Shown here: piece by piece, positions 16,731 through 25,645 of the stretch | Layout of the letters: every line of letters starts with the position of its first letter | How positions within the stretch are numbered: the first letter of the stretch is position 1 | Assembly (NCBI RefSeq): GCF_014650715.1 | Contig: NZ_BMVM01000020.1 | Location: 1 to 64,000, forward strand | DNA from: Streptomyces bluensis | Lineage (GTDB): Bacteria; Actinomycetota; Actinomycetes; Streptomycetales; Streptomycetaceae | Direction: 5' to 3' | DNA: 64,000 bases | Made by a program: the position numbers and the translations under genes | The notes under the pieces: generated by a model | Databases searched by the model: none | What the model saw: the letters and a program-made list of their open reading frames with translations, nothing else | Told to the model about the DNA's origin: nothing

Positions 16731-19700
16731 TTGAGTACCGTACTGTTCCGTCGGCCCGCGCGGCGGCGCGGCCCGGACATGCCCGAAGGCGAGATGAGTC
16801 TTCAGGAGCCGCCGACGCTCCCGGAGGTCACGCCGGACAGTTCGGCGGTGTGGAACTACCTGCCGATGGCGCTGATGTCGGTCTCGATGATGCTCATGTA
16901 CATCAGACCCCGAGGCATGAGCGGCGGGTTCATGTATCTGGCGCTGGGCCTGATGGTGGTCTCCTCGGCCGCCATGATCCTGGGTCAGTACGCCCGTCGC
17001 AACAGCGAGCGCAAACAGCGGCTCAAGGGGGAGCGACGCGACTATCTGCGCTATCTGCGGCAGGTACGGCGCAAGGTGCGCGGCGCCGTCGAGGACCAGC
17101 AGCGGGCACTGGCCTGGCGGCATCCGGCGCCCGCCGCGCTGTGGGCGCTGGTGGGCACCACCCGGCTGTGGGAACGCCGGCCCGCCGACCAGGACTTCGC
17201 CGAGGTACGGGTCGCGGTCGGCGACCAGAAGCTGGCGCTGCGCCTGGCGCCGTTGTCCACCAAGCCGGTGGAGGACCTGGAACCGCTCGCCGCGCACGCC
17301 CTGCGCAGCTTCATTCGCGCCTACTCCACCGTGCCGGACCAGCCGATCGCGGTGTATCTGCGGTCCTGGGCACGGGTGTTGTTCCGGGGAGACGAGGACC
17401 GCGTCCGCCCCCTGGTACGGGCCATGCTGGCCCAGCTGGCCGTGGTGCACTCCCCGGAGGAGCTGCGCATCGCGGTGTGCGCGGCGGACGAGCGGCGCTC
17501 GGAGTGGGAGTGGCTGAAGTGGCTGCCGCACGCTCTGCACCCGCAGGAGTCCGACGGTGCGGGCTCGGTACGGATGGTCGCCGCCTCGGTCAACGAACTC
17601 GACGACCTCCTCGGCGGCGAGTTCGCCGAACGGCCCCCGTTCGACCCCGACGCGCTGCCGGCCCGTGAGGAGCCGTTCACCGTCGTCGTCCTCGACGGGG
17701 TTCCGGCGCCCGGCGGGCACCGCATGGACGGGCCCGGCTTCCGCAACTCGGTCGTCATCGACCTCGGCGACTGCCTGACCTGGCGGCCTGGGCGGACCAC
17801 GCTGCGGCTCGATCTGACCGAGGAGATCCTTCGGCTGGTGCGCACCGACCGGGAGCGCAAGGAGCAGCACACCCCGCTCGGTCTGCCCGACCAGCTGGGG
17901 ACGGTCACCGTCACCTCGCTCGCCAAACGGCTCGCCCCGTACCGTATGGGCGTCACCCAGGACTCCGGGGAGCCACTGGCCGCCGACGTCGAACTGACCT
18001 CGCTGCTCGGCATCCCCGACCTGTACCGTCACGACCCGGACACGCTGTGGCGGCGCCGTACCGGCTCCGAGCGGCTGCGGGTGCCGATCGCCGTCGGCTC
18101 CGACGGCGTCCCGGTGGAACTGGACATCAAGGAGTCCGCGCAGGGCGGCACCGGCCCGCACGGCATGCTCATCGGCGCCACCGGCTCCGGCAAGAGCGAG
18201 CTGCTGCGCACCCTGGTGCTGGCGCTGGCGCTCACCAACTCCTCCGAAACCCTCAACTTCGTCCTGGTCGACTTCAAGGGCGGTGCGACCTTCCTCGGCC
18301 TGGACGAACTCCCCCACACCTCCGCCGTGATCACCAACCTCGCGGACGAGGTGTCGCTGGTCTCCCGGATGCAGGACGCCCTGCACGGCGAGCTGGTCCG
18401 CCGCCAGGAGCTGTTGCGCGCGGCCGGCAACTACACCTCCGCGCTGGAGTACGAGAAGGCGCGGGCCGACGGGGCGCCGCTGGCGCCGCTGCCGAGCCTG
18501 TTCGTCGTGGTCGACGAGTTCAGCGAACTCCTCGCGGCGCACCGCGAGTTCATGGAGCTGTTCGTGATGATCGGCCGGCTCGGGCGCAGCCTCGGCGTGC
18601 ATCTGCTGCTCGCCTCGCAGCGCCTGGACGAGGGCCGTATGCACCAGTTGGAGAGCCATCTGTCGTACCGGATCGGTCTGCGCACCTTCTCCGCGATGGA
18701 GAGCCGCGGTGTGCTCGGCGTGCCGGACGCCTACGAGCTGCCGCCGACACCGGGCAGCGGCTTCATCAAGACCGGTGTGGAGGCGCTGAGCCGGTTCCGC
18801 GCCGCCTATGTGTCCGGGCCCTACCGCCGCCGCAGCGGTTCCGCCCACCAGGCCCGGGTGGCCAGCCAGGTGGTGCCGTGGACGGCCGGCTGGGTGGTGC
18901 CCCGGCAGCTGCCCGACCTGCCGGAGACCGAGAACGAGAAGCCCGACGAGACCGAGGACGACGGCGAGTCGCTGTTGTCGGTGGCCGTGGAACGCCTGCG
19001 CGACGCCGGCCCGCCCGCCCACCAGGTGTGGCTGCCACCGCTCAACGCGCCGTCCACGCTGGATGAGTTGCTGCCCGAGCTGACCCCGCACCCCGAGCGG
19101 GGGCTGACCACGGTCGACGCCTCCGCACGGGGCCGGCTGACCGTGCCGGTCGGCATCGTGGACCGGCCGTTCGACCAGCGGCGCGACAAGCTGGAGGTCG
19201 ACCTGTCCGGGGCGGGCGGCCATGTCGCCATCGCCGGCGGCCCGCAGAGCGGCAAGTCCACCCTCGTACGCACTCTCCTCTCCTCGCTGGCACTCACCCA
19301 CACCCCGCGCGAAGTGCAGTTCTACTGCCTCGACTTCGGTGGCGGCAGCCTGGCCGGCCTGACCGGCCTGCCGCACGTCAGCGGGGTCGCGAGCCGCATG
19401 GACAAGGAGCGCGTCGGCCGGGTCGTCGCCGAGGTCAACTCCCTGCTCACCCATCGGGAGAAGTTCTTCCTGGACCACGGCATCGACTCGATGGTCACCT
19501 TCCGGCGCCGCCGCGCCGCCGGGGAGTTCCCGGACGAGCCGCACGGCGACGCCTTCCTCGTCATCGACGGCTGGGCCACCGTCCGGCAGGACTACGACCA
19601 GTACATCCCGACCTTCAACGCCATCGCCGGGCGCGGCCTCAACTACGGCATCCATCTCGTCACCACCACCTCGCGCTGGGTGGAGCTGAGCGCCCAGATC

Positions 19701-20705
19701 CGCGACCAGTCCGCCACCCGCCTGGAGCTGCGCATGGGTGACCCCATGGACTCCGGCATCGACGTGCGCAAGGCCGCCGGGGTGCCGCGCATCCCCGGCC
19801 GCGGCCTGACCCGGGACTCCAAGCTGCACTGGCTGTCGGCGCTGCCCCGTGCCGACCGGCGGCCCTCCTCGGACGACCTCGCCGACGGTGTGGCCGACCT
19901 GGTCAAGCGGGTGAGCGAGCACTGGTCCGGGCCGCCCGCGCCGCCCGTACGGACGCTGCCCACCAAGCTGCCCGCCACCGAACTGCCGCCCGCCGAGGGC
20001 GATCTGCGGGTGCCTCTGGGCATCGAAGAGGACCAGATGGGCACGGCGTGGCATGACTTCAGCGCCAACCCGCACATGATCGTGGTGGGCGACACCGAGA
20101 GCGGCAAGACCAACCTGCTGCGCCTGGTCGCCCAGTCCGTCATGGCCCGCTACAGCCCCGCCGAGGCCCGCATCATGGTGGTGGACTACCGCCGCGAGCT
20201 GGTCGAGGCAGTGCCCGACGAGTACCGGCTCGGGCACGCCATCTCCATCGACGCGCTCAAGGAACTCGTCGACGGCGCGGCGCGCGCCATCCGCACCCGG
20301 TTGCCCGGCCCGGACATCGCGCCCTCCCGGATGCGGTTGTGCGACTGGTGGACCGGGCCCCGGCTGTTCGTCCTCGTCGACGACTACGACATGGTGGGTG
20401 GCGGCGGCCCGCTCAACCAGCCGTTCAGCCCGCTGATGGACCATCTGGCCCTCGGCTACGAGGTCGGTCTGCACATGGTGGTCGCCCGCTCGGCGGCCGG
20501 CGCCGGGCGCGGTCTGAACGATCCGCTGCTGCGCCGTATGCAGGAGGTCAACACCCCGGGCATCCTGCTGTCCTGCCCGCCGACCGAGGGCTACCTCTTC
20601 GGCAACGTCAAGGGCCGCATCCTGGTGCCGGGTCGCGGTGTGCGGATCGCCCGCCGCAAGACCGTGCAGATCCAGACCGCCCTGGTGGGTGCGGAGGAGT
20701 CGTGA
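16731..20705 (+). CDS. eccC: Type VII secretion ATPase EccC, full length with three ATPase domains
   Basis: 1324 residues from a TTG start, supported by AAGGAG 8 nt upstream. Two transmembrane helices (about 46-88) precede three FtsK/SpoIIIE-type domains, with Walker A lysines at K488 (GATGSGKSE), K842 (GGPQSGKST) and K1126 (GDTESGKTN). Domain 1 has a clear Walker B, LFVVVDEFSE. Domain 2 reads FLVIDGW, lacking the usual acidic pair, and domain 3 reads LFVLVDDYD. This fits the known pattern in which domain 1 is the catalytic motor and domains 2-3 bind nucleotide and substrate signals. EccC recruits Esx substrates through the last domain and energises export. The gene is a single unsplit eccC, unlike the Ca/Cb split of ESX-1. 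It is transcribed alone, divergent from eccD. Confidence 0.95.
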   Translation: MSTVLFRRPARRRGPDMPEGEMSLQEPPTLPEVTPDSSAVWNYLPMALMSVSMMLMYIRPRGMSGGFMYLALGLMVVSSAAMILGQYARRNSERKQRLKGERRDYLRYLRQVRRKVRGAVEDQQRALAWRHPAPAALWALVGTTRLWERRPADQDFAEVRVAVGDQKLALRLAPLSTKPVEDLEPLAAHALRSFIRAYSTVPDQPIAVYLRSWARVLFRGDEDRVRPLVRAMLAQLAVVHSPEELRIAVCAADERRSEWEWLKWLPHALHPQESDGAGSVRMVAASVNELDDLLGGEFAERPPFDPDALPAREEPFTVVVLDGVPAPGGHRMDGPGFRNSVVIDLGDCLTWRPGRTTLRLDLTEEILRLVRTDRERKEQHTPLGLPDQLGTVTVTSLAKRLAPYRMGVTQDSGEPLAADVELTSLLGIPDLYRHDPDTLWRRRTGSERLRVPIAVGSDGVPVELDIKESAQGGTGPHGMLIGATGSGKSELLRTLVLALALTNSSETLNFVLVDFKGGATFLGLDELPHTSAVITNLADEVSLVSRMQDALHGELVRRQELLRAAGNYTSALEYEKARADGAPLAPLPSLFVVVDEFSELLAAHREFMELFVMIGRLGRSLGVHLLLASQRLDEGRMHQLESHLSYRIGLRTFSAMESRGVLGVPDAYELPPTPGSGFIKTGVEALSRFRAAYVSGPYRRRSGSAHQARVASQVVPWTAGWVVPRQLPDLPETENEKPDETEDDGESLLSVAVERLRDAGPPAHQVWLPPLNAPSTLDELLPELTPHPERGLTTVDASARGRLTVPVGIVDRPFDQRRDKLEVDLSGAGGHVAIAGGPQSGKSTLVRTLLSSLALTHTPREVQFYCLDFGGGSLAGLTGLPHVSGVASRMDKERVGRVVAEVNSLLTHREKFFLDHGIDSMVTFRRRRAAGEFPDEPHGDAFLVIDGWATVRQDYDQYIPTFNAIAGRGLNYGIHLVTTTSRWVELSAQIRDQSATRLELRMGDPMDSGIDVRKAAGVPRIPGRGLTRDSKLHWLSALPRADRRPSSDDLADGVADLVKRVSEHWSGPPAPPVRTLPTKLPATELPPAEGDLRVPLGIEEDQMGTAWHDFSANPHMIVVGDTESGKTNLLRLVAQSVMARYSPAEARIMVVDYRRELVEAVPDEYRLGHAISIDALKELVDGAARAIRTRLPGPDIAPSRMRLCDWWTGPRLFVLVDDYDMVGGGGPLNQPFSPLMDHLALGYEVGLHMVVARSAAGAGRGLNDPLLRRMQEVNTPGILLSCPPTEGYLFGNVKGRILVPGRGVRIARRKTVQIQTALVGAEES

Positions 20706-20796
20706 GCCGTGCGAGGCGTGTGAGCCGTGTCCGGTCCGGAGAATGCGTGCAGCCGACCCGTGTAGTCCGGGAGAAGGGGCGCCTCTTGGGCGGGAC

Positions 20797-20838
20797 ACCT
20801 CATGAGCGGGGCAACTGACCTCATGAGCGGGGCAACTG
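20797..20838. repeat. Perfect 21-bp tandem repeat downstream of eccC
   Basis: Two identical 21-bp units (20797-20817 and 20818-20838), each containing CTCATGAGCGGGGCAACTG, lie directly adjacent. A degenerate third copy (CTCATGAGGAGGGACCTC) begins near 20852. They are in the 261-bp spacer between the convergent eccC and mycP genes and are non-coding. Confidence 0.85.
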
Positions 20839-20918
20839 GTGAAGGCGGGCGGCTCATGAGGAGGGACCTCGTGAGGACCCCCGGCTCCGCGCGGGCGTCG
20901 CGTGCGCGGCGCCCGGCG

Positions 20919-20947
20919 GGCGGGGCGGCAGGGACGGCCGCCCCGCC
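20919..20947. terminator. Bidirectional terminator between eccC and mycP
   Basis: GGCGGGGCGGC and GCCGCCCCGCC form a perfect 11-bp stem with a 7-nt loop. It lies 20 nt past the mycP stop and about 215 nt past the eccC stop. There is no U-tract, as is usual for Streptomyces terminators. Confidence 0.65.
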
Positions 20948-20966
20948 GCGCCATCCGGTACGGGCC

Positions 20967-22175
20967 CTACTGGGCCGGGCGCCAGTTGCGTGCCCGGCCC
21001 CGGGGCACCACGAACATGGCCGCCCCCACCAGCAGCACCACCGCCAGTCCGCCGCCCGCGAACATCAGTGCACGCATGCGGGGCTGCGGCGAGGGGGGCG
21101 GCGGGACGTGGGCCGCCTCCTCGCGGGGCTCGGCGGCGCCCTTCGTGGCGAGGACCGCCGTCAGTCCCGCGTAGGTGTCCAGACGGGGGATCGTGTCGGG
21201 GTAGGCGGCCTGCACCAGCCGGCGGGAGACCTCGTTGGCCGACAGGCCGGGGTGGTAGGCGCGGACCAGCGCCGCCGCGCCCGCGACGTGCGCCGCCGCC
21301 AGCGAGGAACCCGAACCGATGTAGTGACCGCTGCCCTTCGGCCCGATGCCCACCACGGCGTCGCCCGGCGCGGCCAGATCGGGGGCGAGAGCGACGGGCG
21401 CGCCCTGCGGACGGCCGCCGTCGGGGCCGTAGTCCACCACCGACAGCACCTGCGGGGCACGGGCCGGCCAGTAGGCGCGGGCCCGGGGGTCGGGCCTGCC
21501 GTCGGCGCCGTCCGGGGCGATGTCCGGTACCGCGGGGGCGACGACCAGGATGTCCTTGGCGGCGGCGCGGGCGAGCGCGCTGAGCAGCACCTTGCCCGGG
21601 TCGTTGGGCACGGCGTGGCCGACGTAGATCACGTCCGCGCCCCGGTCGACCGCGGTCCTGATGCCGTCGGCCATCAACTGGGCGCTGGGCAGGCCGCGTT
21701 GGGTGGTGCCGCGCAGGGCGAGGATGTTCGCCGCGGGCGCGACCCCGGTGACGGCGCCGTCCTTTCCGCTGGGACCGGCGGCTATCAGCCCGGCGGCGAA
21801 ACTGCCGTGCCCCACACAGTCCTGGCCCGCGCCGCCCACGGCACTCACCCGGTCGGCCAGCGCACGGACCGACAGGCCCACCCCGGTGTCCACCACGGCC
21901 ACCGTCACCCCGGCGCCGTGGGACAGCTGCCAGGATCGGGAGAGCTGCAACGCCCGGCGCGTCCAGGGCTGGGTCTGGGCGGACTTGGACGAGGCGGGGG
22001 CGCAGCCCTCGTCGGCCCCCACCTGAAGCCGCAACGGGGGAAGACTCACCGGGTCGCCTTCGGCGGCTTGAGCGGCCGGGGCGGTCAGCGAGAGCATCAG
22101 CAGAACGGGAAGTGCGGCAACCGCCGCGAACTTCGAAGCACGGCGGTAACGGTCGCAACGCATGCGGCTCACCAT
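20967..22175 (-). CDS. mycP: Mycosin, subtilisin-like serine protease of T7SS
   Basis: 402 residues. A Sec signal peptide (about 1-38, ending AAQAAEG) is followed by an S8 domain with D96 (VAVVDTGVG), H123 (GHGSFAAG) and S291 (SGSSLAAAHVAG), a Pro-rich linker and a C-terminal transmembrane helix (about 370-390) with a short basic tail, the usual mycosin topology. MycP stabilises the ESX membrane complex. Its proteolytic activity is dispensable for secretion in mycobacteria. The segment that normally carries the oxyanion-hole Asn (VVAAAGN) reads VVAPAVPD here, so activity may be reduced. An ATG at 22163 is an alternative start, and the start region is part of a 28-bp tandem duplication. Confidence 0.92.
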   Translation of the reverse strand: MVSRMRCDRYRRASKFAAVAALPVLLMLSLTAPAAQAAEGDPVSLPPLRLQVGADEGCAPASSKSAQTQPWTRRALQLSRSWQLSHGAGVTVAVVDTGVGLSVRALADRVSAVGGAGQDCVGHGSFAAGLIAAGPSGKDGAVTGVAPAANILALRGTTQRGLPSAQLMADGIRTAVDRGADVIYVGHAVPNDPGKVLLSALARAAAKDILVVAPAVPDIAPDGADGRPDPRARAYWPARAPQVLSVVDYGPDGGRPQGAPVALAPDLAAPGDAVVGIGPKGSGHYIGSGSSLAAAHVAGAAALVRAYHPGLSANEVSRRLVQAAYPDTIPRLDTYAGLTAVLATKGAAEPREEAAHVPPPPSPQPRMRALMFAGGGLAVVLLVGAAMFVVPRGRARNWRPAQ

Positions 22176-22202
22176 AACGGTCGCGACGTATGCGGCTCAC
22201 CA
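22147..22202. repeat. 28-bp tandem duplication over the mycP start
   Basis: Units 22147-22174 and 22175-22202 differ at only two positions. Each contains ATGCGGCTCACCA or GTATGCGGCTCACCA on the plus strand, which is the mycP start codon context on the minus strand. Because 28 is not a multiple of three, the outer copy of the ATG is out of frame with mycP. Confidence 0.85.
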
Positions 22203-22258
22203 TAGGGGAAGATGAGCCCAACCCGGCCAGCTCCCCAGCGAATTCAGGAGGACGAAGC

Positions 22259-25200
22259 GTGTCACGGCAGGTACTTACGGTCGACCCGGAAGAGCCGGAT
22301 GCTTTCCGGACGATCGGTGAGGCACTGGCCAAGGCACGTACGGGCGCGATCATCCGCGTCCGTTCCGGCCGCTACGCCGAGAACCTCACCGTCCGCACCA
22401 GGGTGACGATCGTCGCCGAGGGCGATCCCGGCAGTGTGGAGATCAGCCCGCGCCGCGGCACGGCGCTGACCCTGGTCGCCGACGCGGTGAAGCTCACCGA
22501 CCTGGTGCTGCGCGGCGGCAGCGAGGACGTCCCGGTGGTCGACGCCCCGCGCGGCCAGGTCGCCATGGACGGCTGCACCGTCATCGGCTCGGGCTGGACG
22601 GCGCTGATCGCACGGCAGAACGGCTCGCTCGCCATGCGGGGCTGCCGCGTCACCAACCGCGAGGGCGCCGGGATCGTGGACACCTCCGAGACCGGCAGCG
22701 TCATCGAGGACTGCGTCCTGGAGAACCTCGGCACCTCCGCGATCGTGCTCAGCGAAGGCGCCCGCTCCACGATCCGCAACTGCCGTATGCGCGACGCCCG
22801 CGGCAACGGCGTCCTCGCCAACGGTGAGGCCCAGGGCTCCATCGAGGACTGCGACATCACAGGCGCCGACAAACCCGCCATCGCGCTGGAGGGCAACAGC
22901 ACCACCCAGGTGCTGCGCACCGCCGTCCACGACACGGCCATCGGCGTCTACATCACCAGCACATCCCGGCCCACCCTGGAAGAGGTCACCGTCTCCGGTA
23001 CCCACGGGCACGGCATCGCGCTGTCCTCGGGCGCGGATCCGCTGGTCCGGCGGTGCACGACCGCCGGTACCAAGGGGCACGGTCTGATCGTCTCGGACCG
23101 CTCGCGCGGCACCTTCGAGGACTGCGCGTTCACCTCCTCGTCCACCGCCGGCATCCGGGTGGCCGACGCCAGCTCGCCGTCCTTCGTCCGCGCGTCGGTG
23201 CGCGACTGCGCCGACCCGTCGGCGGCCGTCGTCCTCGCCGAAGAGTCGACCGCCGAGTTCGACCGCCTCGAAGTACTCGACGCCGCGGGCTCCGCCGTCG
23301 CCATCCGCTCGCACGCCAACCCCCTCATCCGGCACGCCCGGATCACCGCACCCGGCAAGCATGCCGTCGAGGTGAGCGAGGACGGCCGCGGACGGGTGGA
23401 GTTCTGCACCGTCGAGCGGGCCGCCCAGGACGCTCTGCGCATCGCCGGCGGCGGCAGCACGCAGTTCGACGACTGCGTCATACGCTCCTGCTCGGAGGCC
23501 GCCGTCTCCGTGGGCCGCGACGGCACCGCGCACGTCCGCGACATTGAGATCGACACCTGCGGCGGCTGCGGCGTGAGCGTCGAGGACGGGGGCGAACTGA
23601 CCCTGACCCGCGCCCGGATCACGGGCTCCGCGGCCCACGGTGTGCTCCTCGCCCAGGGTTCCCGTGCCGAACTCTTCTCCTGTGACATCGGCACCAGCGT
23701 CGGCGACGGCATCCGGGTCGACAGCGCCGAGCCGGTCAGCATCACCAACTGCACCGTACGCGACAACCGGGGCGGCGGACTGACCCAGACCCGGCCCAGC
23801 GACCGCCTGGACGTGCTGGAGCTGACCAGCGCCGACAACGGCGCACCCGACATCTGGGGCGACGAGGTGAAGGCCGCCACGGGCGGCGGCAGGACGGGCT
23901 CCGGGCGCGGCGAACCGGAGCCGCTGGAGGAACTGGAGGCCCTCGTCGGCCTCGAAGGGGTCAAGCACCAGGTGCGCACCCTGGTGAACCTCAACCAACT
24001 CGCCCAGCGCCGCGTCCGGTTGGGCATGCCCGTCCCCTCGATGAGCCGTCACCTGGTGTTCGCGGGCCCGCCCGGCACCGGCAAGACCACCGTCGCCCGC
24101 CTCTACGGCTCCATCCTCGCCCAGCTCGGGGTGCTGCCCTCCGGCCATCTCGTGGAGGTCTCCCGCGCCGACCTCGTCGCATCGGTCATCGGCGGTACGG
24201 CGATCAAGACCACCGAGGCGTTCAACGAGGCGATCGGCGGGGTGCTGTTCATCGACGAGGCGTACACCCTCACCCCGGACGGCGCCAGCTCCAACGACTT
24301 CGGGCGAGAGGCGGTGGACACCCTGCTGAAACTGATGGAGGACCACCGCGAGGACGTCGTGGTCATCGCGGCCGGCTACTCCGCCGAGATGAACTCCTTC
24401 CTGGAGTCCAACCCCGGCCTCGCCTCCCGCTTCACCCGCACCATCGAGTTCGCCAACTACTCGGTCGAGGACCTGGTGACCATCACCGAGAACCTGTGCG
24501 CCTCACACCAGTACGAGCTGGGTCCCGGGACCGCGGAGTCCCTCGCCGCTCTCTTCGAGGAGATGCCGCGCGACGCCACCTTCGGCAACGGCCGCGCCGC
24601 CCGCAAGGTCTTCGAGGAGATGGTCGACCGGCAGGCGTTCCGCCTGGCCACCATGGCAGACCCCGCGGAACGCGACCTGACCCTGCTGCTGCCCGAGGAC
24701 GTGCGCGAGGAGACCGCCGCGGGCCAGGATCCCGCCGAGGACCGGGAGGCGATGCTGGCCAGGCTCGACGCGATGACCGGCCTCGGCGCGGTCAAGCGCG
24801 AGGTCACCGACCTCGTCAGCCTGCTCGCCACCGCCAAGCAGCGCGAGGCCGCCGGGCTGCCCGCCCCGCGCATCAGCCGCCACCTGGTCTTCTCCGGCCC
24901 GCCCGGCACCGGCAAGACCACCGTCGCCCGCCTCTACGCCGGGCTGCTGCACTCCCTCGGGGTGCTGCCCCGCGGCCAGCTCGTCGAGGTCGCCCGCGCC
25001 GACCTCGTCGGACGCTACGTCGGCCACACCGCACAGCTCACCAAGGAGGTCTTCGACAGCGCCATGGGCGGGGTGCTGTTCATCGACGAGGCCTACACGC
25101 TCACCCCGGAGGGCGCCGGCAACGACTTCGGCCGTGAGGCCGTGGACACCCTGCTGAAGCTGATGGAGGACCACCGCGACGAGGTCGTCGTGATCGTCGC

Positions 25201-25558
25201 CGGCTACACGGACGAGATGCGGCGCTTCCTGGCCTCCAACCCCGGCCTCGCCTCGCGCTTCTCACGCTCCGTCGAGTTCGAGAACTACACCACCGACGAA
25301 CTCATCACCATCATGGAGCGGCACGCCGAGGAATCCGGCTACACCTGCGCCGCGGACACCCTCGACGCCCTGCGCACCCATATCGAGGCCATCCCCCGCG
25401 ACCGTACGTTCGGCAACGCACGCCTGGCCCGGCAGCTCCTGGAGACCATGTTCACCCACCAGGCCCGCCGGCTCACCGCCCTGCGCGAACCGAGCGTCGA
25501 CGATCTGCGCGCCCTCCTGCCGGAAGATCTCCCCAAGGCGGGCCTGGGCGTCCTCTAG
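22259..25558 (+). CDS. EccA-like protein: right-handed beta-helix fused to two CbxX-type AAA+ ATPase domains
   Basis: 1099 residues from a GTG with AGGAGG 7 nt upstream. Residues about 1-545 are a right-handed parallel beta-helix: about 22-residue coils with repeated patterns such as G-x-x-I-x-D-C-x-I/V and S-x-V-x-I/V, related to pectate-lyase folds. Two CbxX/CfqX-type AAA+ domains follow, with Walker A K609 and K886 (both GPPGTGKTT), Walker B GVLFIDEAYTL in each, and matching GLASRF arginine-finger segments. EccA of mycobacterial ESX systems has one such ATPase after a TPR domain. Here the TPR is replaced by the beta-helix and the ATPase is doubled. It probably remodels or disassembles T7SS substrate complexes in the cytosol, inferred from EccA and from the position next to mycP. 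No signal peptide is present. Confidence 0.85.
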   Translation: MSRQVLTVDPEEPDAFRTIGEALAKARTGAIIRVRSGRYAENLTVRTRVTIVAEGDPGSVEISPRRGTALTLVADAVKLTDLVLRGGSEDVPVVDAPRGQVAMDGCTVIGSGWTALIARQNGSLAMRGCRVTNREGAGIVDTSETGSVIEDCVLENLGTSAIVLSEGARSTIRNCRMRDARGNGVLANGEAQGSIEDCDITGADKPAIALEGNSTTQVLRTAVHDTAIGVYITSTSRPTLEEVTVSGTHGHGIALSSGADPLVRRCTTAGTKGHGLIVSDRSRGTFEDCAFTSSSTAGIRVADASSPSFVRASVRDCADPSAAVVLAEESTAEFDRLEVLDAAGSAVAIRSHANPLIRHARITAPGKHAVEVSEDGRGRVEFCTVERAAQDALRIAGGGSTQFDDCVIRSCSEAAVSVGRDGTAHVRDIEIDTCGGCGVSVEDGGELTLTRARITGSAAHGVLLAQGSRAELFSCDIGTSVGDGIRVDSAEPVSITNCTVRDNRGGGLTQTRPSDRLDVLELTSADNGAPDIWGDEVKAATGGGRTGSGRGEPEPLEELEALVGLEGVKHQVRTLVNLNQLAQRRVRLGMPVPSMSRHLVFAGPPGTGKTTVARLYGSILAQLGVLPSGHLVEVSRADLVASVIGGTAIKTTEAFNEAIGGVLFIDEAYTLTPDGASSNDFGREAVDTLLKLMEDHREDVVVIAAGYSAEMNSFLESNPGLASRFTRTIEFANYSVEDLVTITENLCASHQYELGPGTAESLAALFEEMPRDATFGNGRAARKVFEEMVDRQAFRLATMADPAERDLTLLLPEDVREETAAGQDPAEDREAMLARLDAMTGLGAVKREVTDLVSLLATAKQREAAGLPAPRISRHLVFSGPPGTGKTTVARLYAGLLHSLGVLPRGQLVEVARADLVGRYVGHTAQLTKEVFDSAMGGVLFIDEAYTLTPEGAGNDFGREAVDTLLKLMEDHRDEVVVIVAGYTDEMRRFLASNPGLASRFSRSVEFENYTTDELITIMERHAEESGYTCAADTLDALRTHIEAIPRDRTFGNARLARQLLETMFTHQARRLTALREPSVDDLRALLPEDLPKAGLGVL

Positions 25559-25574
25559 AAGCCATGCTGCCCCT

Positions 25575-25604
25575 CCCCCGCGTACCCACCCACGTACGCG
25601 GGGG
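25575..25604. terminator. Bidirectional terminator after the EccA-like gene
   Basis: CCCCCGCGTAC and GTACGCGGGGG make a perfect 11-bp stem with an 8-nt loop, 16 nt past the EccA-like stop and 41 nt past the SUKH-4 gene stop on the other strand. It is placed to end both convergent transcripts. Confidence 0.8.
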
Positions 25605-25645
25605 ACCCAGCCCCGGGTGTGGCCCGCTCCTGCACGCCGCCTGGA

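Noticed and set aside
16539..20954. 1471-codon open frame on the minus strand opposite eccC
   Set aside because: High GC keeps antisense frames open. The protein is His/Gln/Arg-rich without domains, while eccC on the plus strand has complete motifs.
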